The position numbers and the translations under genes were made by a program. A DNA stretch of 64,000 nt from Variovorax saccharolyticus (GTDB lineage Bacteria; Pseudomonadota; Gammaproteobacteria; Burkholderiales; Burkholderiaceae_C): contig NZ_JASZYT010000008.1 of the NCBI RefSeq assembly GCF_030316765.1, positions 186,001 to 250,000 of the forward strand. Reading direction: 5' to 3'. The notes below the pieces were generated by a model. It saw only the letters and a program-made list of their open reading frames with translations. It was not told the origin of the DNA and ran no database searches. Shown one piece after another: positions 24,252 through 33,203 of this stretch. Every line of letters starts with the position of its first letter. Positions within the stretch are counted from its first letter, which is position 1.

Positions 24252-25130
24252 ATGAAGATCGGATTCATCGGCCTCGGCATCATGGGCGCGCCGATGGCGC
24301 AGAACCTGATGCAGGCCGGCCACGAGATGATCGTGCGCACGCGCAGCAAGGTGCCCGATGCGCTCAAGGGTGCCACGGTCTGCAAGACCAACGCCGAGGT
24401 CGCGCGCGCGGCCGAGGTCGTGATCCTGATGCTGCCCGACACGCCCGATGTGGAGCAGGTGCTGTTCGGCGAGGACGGCGTGGCCTCGGGCCTCAGCGAG
24501 GGCAAGACCGTGATCGACATGAGCTCGATCGCGCCGATGGAGACCAAGCGCTTCGCCAAGAAGATCAACGAGCTCGGCTGCGACTATCTCGATGCGCCGG
24601 TGTCGGGCGGCGAGGTCGGTGCCAAGGCCGCCAGCCTGACGATCATGGTCGGCGGCGACGCCGCGGTGTTCGAGCGCGCTAGGCCGCTGCTCGAGGCCAT
24701 GGGCAAGAACATCACGCTGGTCGGCGGCAACGGCGACGGCCAGACCACCAAGGTGGCGAACCAGATCATCGTCGCGCTCAACATCGCGGCGGTCGGCGAG
24801 GCGCTGCTGTTCGCGAGCAAGGCCGGCGCCGATCCGGCCAAGGTGCGGCAGGCGCTGATGGGCGGTTTCGCGGCCAGCCGCATCCTCGAGGTGCACGGCG
24901 AGCGCATGATCAAGCGCACCTTCAATCCGGGCTTCCGCATCGCGCTGCACCAGAAGGACCTGAGCCTGGCGCTCGCGGGCGCCAAGGAAATGGACGTGTC
25001 GCTGCCGCAGACCGCTTCGGCGGCGCAACTGATGCAGTCCTGTGCCGCCCATGGCTGGGACCAGCTCGATCATTCGGCGCTGGTCAAGGCCCTCGAGCAG
25101 ATGGCCGCGCACGAAGTGGCGGCGGGTTGA
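24252..25130 (+). CDS. garR: 2-hydroxy-3-oxopropionate (tartronate semialdehyde) reductase
   Basis: Reduces tartronate semialdehyde to D-glycerate with NAD(P)H. This 292-residue beta-hydroxyacid dehydrogenase has the Rossmann start IGFIGLGIMGAPMAQNL, the substrate site DAPVSGGEVGAKAASL, the catalytic lysine in TTKVANQIIVALN and the RIALHQKDLSLAL block. It completes the glucarate route begun by gudD and garL. The glycerate kinase needed to enter central metabolism is not in the window. The stop abuts the end of the convergent TPR gene with no gap. Confidence 0.93.
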   Translation: MKIGFIGLGIMGAPMAQNLMQAGHEMIVRTRSKVPDALKGATVCKTNAEVARAAEVVILMLPDTPDVEQVLFGEDGVASGLSEGKTVIDMSSIAPMETKRFAKKINELGCDYLDAPVSGGEVGAKAASLTIMVGGDAAVFERARPLLEAMGKNITLVGGNGDGQTTKVANQIIVALNIAAVGEALLFASKAGADPAKVRQALMGGFAASRILEVHGERMIKRTFNPGFRIALHQKDLSLALAGAKEMDVSLPQTASAAQLMQSCAAHGWDQLDHSALVKALEQMAAHEVAAG

Positions 25131-26465
25131 TCAGTTGAACGCGGGCAGGCCCAGCCGCGCGTAGACCGCGGCGGCCTGCCTTCGCAGGCGCAGCGACTCC
25201 GGCTGGCCGTTGAGCTGCTGCTGCAGGATGCCTTGTGCCTCGGCCAGCGAGGCTGCGGTGCCGAGGCGCAGCAGTGCATCGAGGTACACCTGCTCGAACA
25301 GGTCGCGCTGCGCGTGGCTGCCGCCGATCCGGGCCAACTGCGGCAGCGCCTGGCCCAGGCCATCGATCGCCGCCGCGAAGTCGCCACGGGCGTGGGCCAG
25401 AAGGCCGTGCGCAGCCGGCACGCAGACCCGCTGCCAGGCAGCGCGGGTCGAAGGCGGCGCAGCGGGCGCGAAAGCCTCGATGTTGCGCAGCAGCAGGTCG
25501 GCCTCGTCCCGGCCGGCACGCGCCAGGCCGTAGAGGTATTGCAGGTCCAGGAAGGGCAGCACGTGGTCGGCCAGCCGCCGGGCCAGGTGGTCCGCCACGT
25601 CCTGCCAGCGATCGCCGACCGGAATGCCCGCGAGCTCGAAGCGCGCCAGCAGCGACACGGCGCCGATCTGGTCCTGCGAGTAGTCCTTGACCACGCCCCA
25701 GACCTCGCGGTCGTAGATGGCCAGCGCCTCGTCGGCACGGCCGAGGTCGATCAGGAACAGCGCGACATGCCACCAGTTGTGCGTGACCATGAAGGAGTTG
25801 AGGCCGACCCAGGTGTCGCTGAGCGCGCGCATCACGGCCAGCCCTTCGCTGAGGCGGCCCTCGGTCAGCATCACATGGCCGAGCGCGTGGTGCGCCCACG
25901 GCTCCTTGCGCCGCAGCGTGATCGCGCGGCGCGCACTGGCCTCGGCCTCGCGCAGCAGGTGGCACTGCTCGTAGCCGAACGCCGCCATGCCGTGCAGATA
26001 GGGCACGTCCGCGGCCGCGGGCAGCGCTGCCAACGCGAGGCGCAGCATGCCCGGGCAGTCGCCGGTGTTGAAGCAGTGGTACTGGCCGAGCTTGAGCGAG
26101 GCCAGGTCGCGCGGGTGCTCCCTGGCCTGCTCCTGGTGCAGCGCGATCGCGCGCGCGATGTCGCCGGCGGACCAGGCGGCGATGGCCTCGATGTAGCGCT
26201 GCTCGCGCGGCGTGGCGCGCGCCGCGCCCTCCCGGGCACGTTCGAGGAAAGGACGCGCGTTGGCACGCGCATCGCCGGATTCGGCGAACAGGTGCAAGGT
26301 GGCGCAGTAGGCCTGCACCATCGGGCTCGCATCGCCGGCGGCCGCCAGCGCATCGACCGCGCGGGCCTCGCAGGAGATGAAGCCTTCGACGAAGGCGTCG
26401 ATCGCCGGCAGGCTTGTCGCGTCGCCGACCGTGACCGGATTGCCCAGGCTGTCGGTGAAGCTCAT
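25131..26465 (-). CDS. TPR-repeat protein similar to tetratricopeptide protein 38 (TTC38)
   Basis: A 444-residue helical-repeat protein with blocks that read as degenerate TPRs (PYLHGMAAFGYEQCHLLREAEASARRA, HHALGHVMLTEGRLSEGLAVM, THNWWHVALFLIDLGRADEAL). The HNWWHVALF block, HALGHV and the overall length resemble the TTC38 family. No catalytic motif is seen. It is the last gene of the reverse-strand peptide-transport operon, 23 bases after the amidase. A role in handling the transported compound is possible but unsupported by sequence. Confidence 0.75.
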   Translation of the reverse strand: MSFTDSLGNPVTVGDATSLPAIDAFVEGFISCEARAVDALAAAGDASPMVQAYCATLHLFAESGDARANARPFLERAREGAARATPREQRYIEAIAAWSAGDIARAIALHQEQAREHPRDLASLKLGQYHCFNTGDCPGMLRLALAALPAAADVPYLHGMAAFGYEQCHLLREAEASARRAITLRRKEPWAHHALGHVMLTEGRLSEGLAVMRALSDTWVGLNSFMVTHNWWHVALFLIDLGRADEALAIYDREVWGVVKDYSQDQIGAVSLLARFELAGIPVGDRWQDVADHLARRLADHVLPFLDLQYLYGLARAGRDEADLLLRNIEAFAPAAPPSTRAAWQRVCVPAAHGLLAHARGDFAAAIDGLGQALPQLARIGGSHAQRDLFEQVYLDALLRLGTAASLAEAQGILQQQLNGQPESLRLRRQAAAVYARLGLPAFN

Positions 26466-26488
26466 GGCAGCGTTCCGTGCAACGCCGA

Positions 26489-27895
26489 TCAGCCTTGCGG
26501 CGGTTCGGGCCAGGGCCGCTGCGGATCGCGGATCAGCTCGAAGGCGCGCGACACGCGCAGCACCCCCAGGTCGTCGAAGCGCCGCCCCGCGATCTGCAGG
26601 CCGATGGGCAGTCCGCCGGCGCTGTAGCCGCAGTTGATCGAGGCTGCCGGCTGCTCCGACATGTTGAAGGGCACCGTGAAGCCGATGTGCTCCAGCGGCC
26701 GCAGCGGGTCGTTGGTGGGCGAGGGCGCCTCGGCCGGAGCCGGCAGGTTCGGCGCGGTCGGCGAGATCACGTAGTCGTAGCCGGCGCAGGCCGCCACGGT
26801 CGCCACGCGCGTCGCGTGGAACTGGCTGAAGGCGCGAAACACATGCTCGCCGCCAAAGCCCTCGGCGCTCTCGGCCCACTGGCGGATGTAGGGCAGGACC
26901 CGGTCGCGCTGCTCGGGGCGCAGCGCGTTCATGTCGACCAGCGAGCGCATGCGCCACAGGTGGTCCATGCCGTCGAGCATCGTCTGCGTCATGAAGGGCT
27001 GCATCGGCTCGACGATCGCGCCCGCGCGCTCGAAGAGGCGGGCCGCATGCTCGACCGCGGCGCGGATCTCGGGCTCGACCGCGAGGCCGCAGCCGGCGTC
27101 GAGCAGCAGGCCGATGCGCAGTCCGCGCAGGTGGTCGGCGCCCACATCGAAGCCGGACCAGTCGATGTCCTGCGGCGGCAGGCTCATGCTGTCGCGCGCA
27201 TCGCCGAGCGACAGCGGCGCCATCATCAGCGCCGCATCGCCCACGCTGCGCGTCATCGGGCCGGCGGCCCGGCCCATGTAGGGCGGGTCGATCGGAATCC
27301 GGCCCAGGCTGGGCTTGAGCGTGAAGATGCCGCACCAGGCGGCCGGCAACCGCAGCGAGCCGCCGATGTCGGTGCCGATGTGCAGCGGGCCGTAGCCCGC
27401 GGCCGCCGCGGCGCCGGCCCCGGCGCTCGATCCGCCCGGCGTGCGCGAGAGGTCCCACGGATTGCGCGCCAGCGCATGGAAGCTCGACAGCCCCGAGGAC
27501 AGCATGCCGTAGTCGGGCATCGTGGTCTTGGCCAGGATCACCGCGCCGGCTTCCTTGAGCCGCGCCGCGGGCGGCGCATCGGCGGCGGCCGGCCGCAGTT
27601 CGGTCGCCGCGGTGCCGGCCGGCATCGGGTCGCCCCGTGTCGCGATGTTCTCCTTGATCGTGGTGGGCACGCCGTCGAGCGGGCCCAGCGGCTCGCCCCG
27701 GTCCCAGCGTGCCTCGGCCGCCCGGGCCTGGTCGAGCGCGGCTTCCGGGCGCAGCAGCCAGGTCGCCTGGAGCCGCGGCTCCCAGCGCTCGACATGGGCG
27801 AGGACCGAGCGCGTCACCTCGACCGGCGACAGCCGCTTCGTGCGGTAGCCGGCGATCAGTTCCCGCGCCGACAGTTCGTGCAGTCCGCCGCTCAC
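26489..27895 (-). CDS. Amidase signature family enzyme in the peptide-transport operon
   Basis: A 468-residue amidase with a complete triad: Lys in PTTIKENIATRG, the GGSSAGAGAA loop and the nucleophile Ser in GTDIGGSLRLPAAWCG. The end shows INCGYSAGGLPIGLQIAGRRFDD. The GTG start overlaps the stop of the solute-binding protein by GTGA; no ATG is available near it. Its place behind a dipeptide-type ABC transporter suggests that it hydrolyses an imported amide or short peptide. It is only distantly similar to the amidase at 17674. Confidence 0.87.
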   Translation of the reverse strand: MSGGLHELSARELIAGYRTKRLSPVEVTRSVLAHVERWEPRLQATWLLRPEAALDQARAAEARWDRGEPLGPLDGVPTTIKENIATRGDPMPAGTAATELRPAAADAPPAARLKEAGAVILAKTTMPDYGMLSSGLSSFHALARNPWDLSRTPGGSSAGAGAAAAAGYGPLHIGTDIGGSLRLPAAWCGIFTLKPSLGRIPIDPPYMGRAAGPMTRSVGDAALMMAPLSLGDARDSMSLPPQDIDWSGFDVGADHLRGLRIGLLLDAGCGLAVEPEIRAAVEHAARLFERAGAIVEPMQPFMTQTMLDGMDHLWRMRSLVDMNALRPEQRDRVLPYIRQWAESAEGFGGEHVFRAFSQFHATRVATVAACAGYDYVISPTAPNLPAPAEAPSPTNDPLRPLEHIGFTVPFNMSEQPAASINCGYSAGGLPIGLQIAGRRFDDLGVLRVSRAFELIRDPQRPWPEPPQG

Positions 27896-29382
27896 GACCA
27901 GGACAGGGCCGAGAGGTCGTTGACGAAGATCGGCATCTCCTTCCACAGGCCCTTGACGCCCTTCTTGGCGATCACCGGGAACTGCGGCTGGAACAGGAAG
28001 CCGTTGGCCGCATCGTTGGCCAGCAGGCGCTGCGCTTCGCCGAGCAGCTTGTTGCGCTCGGCCGCATTGCCGGTCGCCTTGATCTTGTCGAACAGCGCGT
28101 TGAACTCCTTCGACTGGTAGCCCCAGTAGTAGTCCGACTTGGCATAGTTGCCGAGGTCGAAGGGCTCGACGTGCGACACGATGCTGAGGTCGTAGTCCTT
28201 GTTGCCGTAGGTGCCGCTCAGCCACTGGGCCCACTCGACGTTCTGGATCTTCACGTTGATGCCGATCTTGGCCAGCTGCGCGACGATGACCTCGCCGCCC
28301 TGGCGCGCGTACGGCGGCGGCGGCAGCGTCATCGTGAGCTCGAGCGGCGTCTTCACGCCGGCTTCGGCCAGCAGCTGCTTGGCCTTCTCGATGTTGAAGG
28401 GGTTGACCGCGGTGGTGTCCACATAACCCGCGGCACCCGGCACGTAGTGGCTGCCGATCGGCACGCCGAAACCGTCGGCCGCGCCCTCGATCACGGCCTT
28501 GCGGTCGATCGCCATCGAGATCGCTCGCCGCACGCGCACGTCGTCGAGCGGCTTGCGCTTGTTGTTCATCGACAGGATGGTCTTGGCGCGCGAACCGCCC
28601 AGGATCACCTGGTACTGGGGGTTGTTCCGGAACTGCGGCACCACGCGCGTGGCGATGCGCGGGAAAGCGTCGACGTCGCCGGCCAGCAGCGAGGCGGCCT
28701 GCGCGGCCGGGTCGGAGATGAAGCGGAAGGTGACCTTGTTGAGCTTCGCGGCGCCCGGGTTCCGGAAGCCGTCCCACTTGCTCAGCACCAGCGAGCTGCC
28801 CTTGTTCCAGGCGTCGAGCTTGTAGGGGCCGGTGCCGACCGGCTTGGTCGCGTTGGTGTCGGCGCTCTTGGGCTCGACGATGACGGCGGTCGCCTGGCCC
28901 AGCACGAAGGGCAGGTCGGGGTCGATCTCCTTGTTGATGACGACCACCGTGTAGTCGTCGATCACCTGGGTGCTGAGGTTGGCGAAGGTGCGCTTGTCCT
29001 TGTTGGTGCTCTTCTCGCCGCCGGCGCGGTCGAAGGAGAACTTGACCGCCTGTGCGTTGAAGGGCTCGCCGTTCTGGAACTTGACGCCGCGGCGCAGCTT
29101 GAAGGTGTAGGTGCGCAGGTCGGGCGAGACCTCCCAGCTCTCGGCCAGGAGCGGCGACACGCTGCCGTCGGCATTGATCTTGGTCAGCGTCTCGAGGATG
29201 TTGTACTGGACGATCTCGGCGATCGCGGCGGCGGCGCCGGCGGTCGGGTCCAGGCCCGGCGGCTCGAGCGTCATGCCGATCACCATCGAGTCCTTTCGGC
29301 CCTGCGCCAGCGCGGCCTGCGGCAGCGCGAGCGGCACGGTGGCAAGTGCGGCGGTGGTCAGGAGGGTGCGGCGATTCAGCAT
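27892..29382 (-). CDS. ABC transporter substrate-binding protein, family 5 (peptide/opine type)
   Basis: The periplasmic receptor of the transporter encoded upstream on this strand. The 496 residues start with a Tat/Sec-like signal (MLNRRTLLTTAAL, cleavage near AALAQ). The family 5 blocks are LAESWEVSPDLRTYTFKLRRG, KPVGTGPYKLDAW, VRRAISMAIDRKAV and GYVDTTAVNPFNIEKAKQLL. An 82-base gap separates it from the ATPase gene upstream. It could bind dipeptides, glutathione or other short amides; sequence alone does not decide. Confidence 0.92.
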   Translation of the reverse strand: MLNRRTLLTTAALATVPLALPQAALAQGRKDSMVIGMTLEPPGLDPTAGAAAAIAEIVQYNILETLTKINADGSVSPLLAESWEVSPDLRTYTFKLRRGVKFQNGEPFNAQAVKFSFDRAGGEKSTNKDKRTFANLSTQVIDDYTVVVINKEIDPDLPFVLGQATAVIVEPKSADTNATKPVGTGPYKLDAWNKGSSLVLSKWDGFRNPGAAKLNKVTFRFISDPAAQAASLLAGDVDAFPRIATRVVPQFRNNPQYQVILGGSRAKTILSMNNKRKPLDDVRVRRAISMAIDRKAVIEGAADGFGVPIGSHYVPGAAGYVDTTAVNPFNIEKAKQLLAEAGVKTPLELTMTLPPPPYARQGGEVIVAQLAKIGINVKIQNVEWAQWLSGTYGNKDYDLSIVSHVEPFDLGNYAKSDYYWGYQSKEFNALFDKIKATGNAAERNKLLGEAQRLLANDAANGFLFQPQFPVIAKKGVKGLWKEMPIFVNDLSALSWS

Positions 29383-29464
29383 GGTTCAGGGCTCCAGGGA
29401 AAAGCAGGTAGGGAAATACAACGTTACATCATCGCCAACGGGCGCCCGCACGGCAAGCATTTGC

Positions 29465-30298
29465 TCATGCGGAAGCCAGCGGTTCGGGCCGCGGGACGGC
29501 CGCCAGCAGCGCCTGGGTGTACGGGTGCTGCGCATGCGCGAAAAGCTGTTGTGGCGCCCCGCGCTCGACCACGATGCCGCGGTGCAGCACGCAGACTTCG
29601 TCGCAGAGGTGGTTCACCACCGCGAGGTCGTGGCTGATCAGCAGGTAGCTGATGCCGAACTGCTGCTGCAGGTCCTGCATCAGGTTCAGCACCTGCGCCT
29701 GCACCGAGACGTCGAGCGCGCTCACCGGCTCGTCGGCGACGATCAGCTTCGGCCGCGTGATGAGGGCGCGGGCGATCGCGATGCGCTGGCGCTGGCCGCC
29801 CGAGAATTCGTGCGGATACTTGTTTAGGTCGGTGGCGCGCAGGCCGACGGCGGCCAGCGATTCGCCGGCCCGTTCGCGCTGCTCGGCGCGCGAGGTCTCG
29901 GCCAGCGCCTCGAGCGGCTCGGCGACGATGCGCGCCACGGTCTGGCGCGGGTCGAGCGAGCCATAGGGATCCTGGAACACCATCTGCACATCGCGCCGCG
30001 CGGCCCGAAGTTCGTCCTTCGGCAATGCGTGGAGCTCGCGCCCGAGCAGCTTCACGCTGCCCGAGGTCGGCCGGTCGAGCGCCATCACCAGCCGCGCGAT
30101 GGTCGACTTGCCCGAGCCCGATTCGCCGACGATGCCCAGGCTCTGGCCCGGCCGGACGCTGAAGCTCACGCCATTGAGCGCCCTGACCATCGGCGGCGGG
30201 CCGAACAGGCGCTCGCGCGGCAGCGTGTAGTGGCGCACGAGGTCCGTCACTTCGAGCAGCGCGGCCGACTGCGGATCGGGGTCGAAGCGCTGCGTCAT
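29465..30298 (-). CDS. Peptide ABC transporter ATP-binding protein (DppF type)
   Basis: One of two ATPases driving import. The 277 residues show Walker A GESGSGKST, Q-loop VFQDPYGSLDPRQT, signature EFSGGQRQRIAIARAL, Walker B LIVADEPVSALD and the H-loop ISHDLAVV. The C-terminal oligopeptide extension is short. The ATG overlaps the stop of the DppD-type gene (ATGA). Confidence 0.94.
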   Translation of the reverse strand: MTQRFDPDPQSAALLEVTDLVRHYTLPRERLFGPPPMVRALNGVSFSVRPGQSLGIVGESGSGKSTIARLVMALDRPTSGSVKLLGRELHALPKDELRAARRDVQMVFQDPYGSLDPRQTVARIVAEPLEALAETSRAEQRERAGESLAAVGLRATDLNKYPHEFSGGQRQRIAIARALITRPKLIVADEPVSALDVSVQAQVLNLMQDLQQQFGISYLLISHDLAVVNHLCDEVCVLHRGIVVERGAPQQLFAHAQHPYTQALLAAVPRPEPLASA

Positions 30299-31281
30299 GC
30301 GATGACCCCTTCGGCCGTGATCTCGTCGAGCCGGATGCAGCGCACGCGGTGGTCGTGCGGCAGCAGCACCGGTGGCGGCGGCGTGGCCTGGCAGGCGTCG
30401 ACCGTGTAGCGGCAGCGTCCCGCGAAGGGGCAGCCCGCGGGGAGGTCCACCAGTTCGGGCACGCTGCCGCGGATGGTCGCGAGCTTGAGGCCGCGTGGCG
30501 CCCCCAATGCCGGCCGGGCCGCGAACAGTCCCTGCGTGTACGGGTGGGCCCGCTCGGCGAAGACCGCCGCGGTCGGGCCGCTCTCGACCACGCTGCCGCC
30601 GTACATCACGAGCATCTTCGAGACGCTCTCGGCAATCACGCCGAGGTCGTGCGAGATCAGGATCAGCGCCATGCCGCGCTCGGCCACCAGGCTGCGGATC
30701 AGTTCGAGGATCTGCTTCTGGATCGTGACGTCGAGCGCGGTGGTCGGTTCGTCGGCGATCAGCAGGTCGGGCCCGCAGGCCAGCGCCATCGCGATGCCGA
30801 TGCGCTGCCGCTGGCCGCCGGAGAACTGGTGCGGATAGGCGTCCAGGCGCGACGCGGCGTCCGGAATGCCGACCCGCTCGAGCAGCGCCAGCGCCTCCTT
30901 GCGCGCCTCGGCGGCCGAGAGTCCGCGGTGCAGGCGCAGCGGCTCGCCGACCTGGCGCGCGATCGTGTGGACCGGGTTCAGCGCGGTCATCGGCTCCTGG
31001 AAGATCATGCCGATGCGGTCGCCGCGCAACTTGCACATCTCGCGCTCTGGCAGCCCGACCAGCTCGTTGCCGTCGAAGCGGATGCTGCCGCTCACCTTGG
31101 CGCTCGATGGCAGCAGGCCCATCAGCGATTGCACCGTGATCGATTTGCCGCAGCCGGACTCGCCGACGATGCCCAGCGTTTCGCCGCGCTCCAGCGTGAA
31201 GCCGATGCCGCGCACCGCCTCGGCCGGGCCGCGCTGCGTCTGCAGCTGGACATGGAGATCGTTGACTTCGAGAAGGGACAT
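30295..31281 (-). CDS. Peptide ABC transporter ATP-binding protein (DppD type)
   Basis: The second ATPase, 328 residues: Walker A GESGCGKS, Q-loop IFQEPMTALNPVHT, signature QFSGGQRQRIGIAMAL, Walker B LLIADEPTTALD, H-loop ISHDLGVIAE. The C-terminal oligopeptide/dipeptide domain contains the cysteine cluster CPFAGRCRYTVDAC, which in related proteins can hold an iron-sulphur cluster. The start MSLLEV at 31281 is preferred because it follows the permease stop by seven bases; a form starting eight codons earlier would overlap that gene. Confidence 0.94.
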   Translation of the reverse strand: MSLLEVNDLHVQLQTQRGPAEAVRGIGFTLERGETLGIVGESGCGKSITVQSLMGLLPSSAKVSGSIRFDGNELVGLPEREMCKLRGDRIGMIFQEPMTALNPVHTIARQVGEPLRLHRGLSAAEARKEALALLERVGIPDAASRLDAYPHQFSGGQRQRIGIAMALACGPDLLIADEPTTALDVTIQKQILELIRSLVAERGMALILISHDLGVIAESVSKMLVMYGGSVVESGPTAAVFAERAHPYTQGLFAARPALGAPRGLKLATIRGSVPELVDLPAGCPFAGRCRYTVDACQATPPPPVLLPHDHRVRCIRLDEITAEGVIA

Positions 31282-31288
31282 GGGGGAT

Positions 31289-32170
31289 TCAGCGGGCGCG
31301 TGCAAGGCGCGGATCGAGCAGGTCGCGCAGGCCGTCGCCGAGCAGGTTCAGGCCCAGCACCGCCAGCGCGATCGCCATGCCGGGGAACACCGCCAGCAGG
31401 GGCGCCTGGAACATCATGGTCTGGGCTTCGCTGAGCATGCGGCCCCACGAGGGCTGCGGCGGCTGCGTGCCCAGACCGAGGTAGGAAAGAGCCGCCTCCG
31501 CCAGGATCGCGACGGCGAAGCGGATCGTGATCTGCACGATCAGCACCGCCGAGATGTTCGGCAGCACGTGCTGCATCGTGATCGCGAAGGCGCCCTTGCC
31601 GCAGGCGCGCGCCGCCGCCACGTACTCGCGCGACCAGATCGCGTTGGCCGAGGCCCGCGTGATGCGCGCGAAGGTCGGGATGTTGTAGATGCCGATCGCG
31701 ATGATCGCGTTGACTATGCCGGCGCCGAAGACCGCGGTCATCATGATCGCCGACAGGATCGCCGGGAAGGCCATCGTGAAGTCGGTCAGCCGCATGATCG
31801 CTTCCTCGACCCAGCCGCGCTTCGCCGCGGCCAGCAGCCCGAGCGCGGTGCCGACCGTGAGGCCGATGCCGACCGCGATCACGCCGACCAGGATCGAGGC
31901 GCGCGCGCCCACCAGCAACAGCGAGGCAACGTCGCGGCCGAAGGTGTCGGTGCCGAGCCAATGGCTCCAGCTCGGCTTCTGCAGCTTGCTCGCCAGGTCC
32001 ATCTCGTAGGGCGACCAGGGCGTCCAGACCAGCGACACCGCGGCCGCGAGGATCAGCAGCAGGCTCAGCACGGCGCCGATCGTGAAGCTGCGGTGCTGCA
32101 GCGCGCGGCGCCAGAAACCGGGCACCTTGAAGGCGGCGGCGCTCGGCACCGCAGCGGGTACTGCGCTCAT
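31289..32170 (-). CDS. Peptide ABC transporter permease (DppC type)
   Basis: An inner-membrane permease of 293 residues with about six helices. The family entry is HWLGTDTFGRDVASLLLVGAR, and the EAA loop reads EYVAAARACGKGAFAITMQHVLPN, followed by EAALSYLGLGTQPPQPSWG. The start at 32170 (MSAVPAA) belongs to the second half of an 11-base duplication. The first half overlaps the dppB-type stop 86 bases upstream, so the present start appears to have been rebuilt by a repeat insertion. Confidence 0.93.
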   Translation of the reverse strand: MSAVPAAVPSAAAFKVPGFWRRALQHRSFTIGAVLSLLLILAAAVSLVWTPWSPYEMDLASKLQKPSWSHWLGTDTFGRDVASLLLVGARASILVGVIAVGIGLTVGTALGLLAAAKRGWVEEAIMRLTDFTMAFPAILSAIMMTAVFGAGIVNAIIAIGIYNIPTFARITRASANAIWSREYVAAARACGKGAFAITMQHVLPNISAVLIVQITIRFAVAILAEAALSYLGLGTQPPQPSWGRMLSEAQTMMFQAPLLAVFPGMAIALAVLGLNLLGDGLRDLLDPRLARAR

Positions 32171-32256
32171 GCGTGCCCCCACGCTCGGCACTTCGTGTCC
32201 TCGCTGCCCCCCGAGGGGGCGCGAGCTTGCTTGGGGCGGCCCGGCACTGCGCTCAT
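32160..32256. mobile_element. Short GC-rich repeat inserted between permease genes, flanked by 11-base direct repeats
   Basis: ACTGCGCTCAT occurs at 32160-32170 and again at 32246-32256, enclosing 75 bases. The core 32175-32244 starts GCCCCCACGCTCG and contains a GCCCCC/GGGGGC hairpin. It matches the shortened copy at 11644-11687. On the reverse strand each 11-mer reads ATGAGCGCAGT, the start of the DppC-type permease. The upstream copy overlaps the DppB-type stop as ATGA. This looks like a small non-coding element that inserted with target duplication; it encodes nothing itself. Confidence 0.6.
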
Positions 32257-33203
32257 ATGTCGGAAGCCTTGATGCGCGGGTCGATCACGGCATACAGCAC
32301 GTCGACCACGAAGTTCACGATGACCACCATCGCGGCCAGCAGCATCACGCAGTTGCGCACCACGATCAGGTCGCGGTTGCTGATGGCCTGGAAGATCAGC
32401 CGGCCGAGGCCCGGCAGGTAGAAGACGTTCTCGACCACGATGGTGCCGGCCAGCAGTTCCGAGAACTGCATGCCCATCACCGTGACCACCGGAATCATCG
32501 CGTTGCGCAGCACGTGGCTCCACAGCACCGCGCGCTGCGACACGCCCTTGGCGCGTGCGGTGCGCACGAAGTCCTCGCGCATCACCTCCAGCACCGCCGA
32601 GCGCGTGATGCGCGCGAGGATCGCGGCCTGGACCACGGCCAGCGACAGCGCCGGCAGCAGCAGCGCCTTGAGCCCCGGCAGGATGCCTTCGCCCCAGCCC
32701 TCGAAGCCGCCGGCGGAGAACCACTGCAGCTGCACCGAGAAGACCAGGATCAGCAGGATCGCGAACCAGAAGTTGGGGATCGCGATGCCGACCTGCGTGA
32801 GGCCCATGAGGCCGACGTCGCCGAGCTTGTTGTGGCGCGCCGCGGCGGTCACGCCGACGGCGAGCGCCAGTACGGTCGTGAAGGCCATCGCCAGCAGCGC
32901 CAGCGGCACGGTCAGCGCGAGCCGTTCGAGGATCAGCTCGAGCACCGGCGAGCTGTAGGCATAGCTGTCGCCGAGCTCGCCGGTCAGGAGGCCGCCGATC
33001 CAGTGCCAGTAGCGGGTCCAGGCCGGCTGGTCGAGCCCGAGCTTGGTGGCCAGCGCGGCCACTGCCTCGGGCGCGGCGTCCGGGCCCATGAGCATCTGCG
33101 CGGCATTGCCGGGCAGGATCTCGAGCACCAGGAAAACGATGACGGATGCGCCGATCAAGGTCGCGATCAGGGTCAGGAAACGCTTGAACAGGAACAGACT
33201 CAT
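32253..33203 (-). CDS. Peptide ABC transporter permease (DppB type)
   Basis: The first gene of the transporter operon, 316 residues with six helices. The family start is LFLFKRFLTLIATLIGASVIVFLVLEILPGN and the EAA loop reads EDFVRTARAKGVSQRAVLWSHVLRNAMIP, followed by VENVFYLPGLGRLIFQAI. It is divergent from the ferredoxin gene with a 63-base gap, where the operon promoter should lie. No clear operator was seen there. Confidence 0.93.
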   Translation of the reverse strand: MSLFLFKRFLTLIATLIGASVIVFLVLEILPGNAAQMLMGPDAAPEAVAALATKLGLDQPAWTRYWHWIGGLLTGELGDSYAYSSPVLELILERLALTVPLALLAMAFTTVLALAVGVTAAARHNKLGDVGLMGLTQVGIAIPNFWFAILLILVFSVQLQWFSAGGFEGWGEGILPGLKALLLPALSLAVVQAAILARITRSAVLEVMREDFVRTARAKGVSQRAVLWSHVLRNAMIPVVTVMGMQFSELLAGTIVVENVFYLPGLGRLIFQAISNRDLIVVRNCVMLLAAMVVIVNFVVDVLYAVIDPRIKASDI

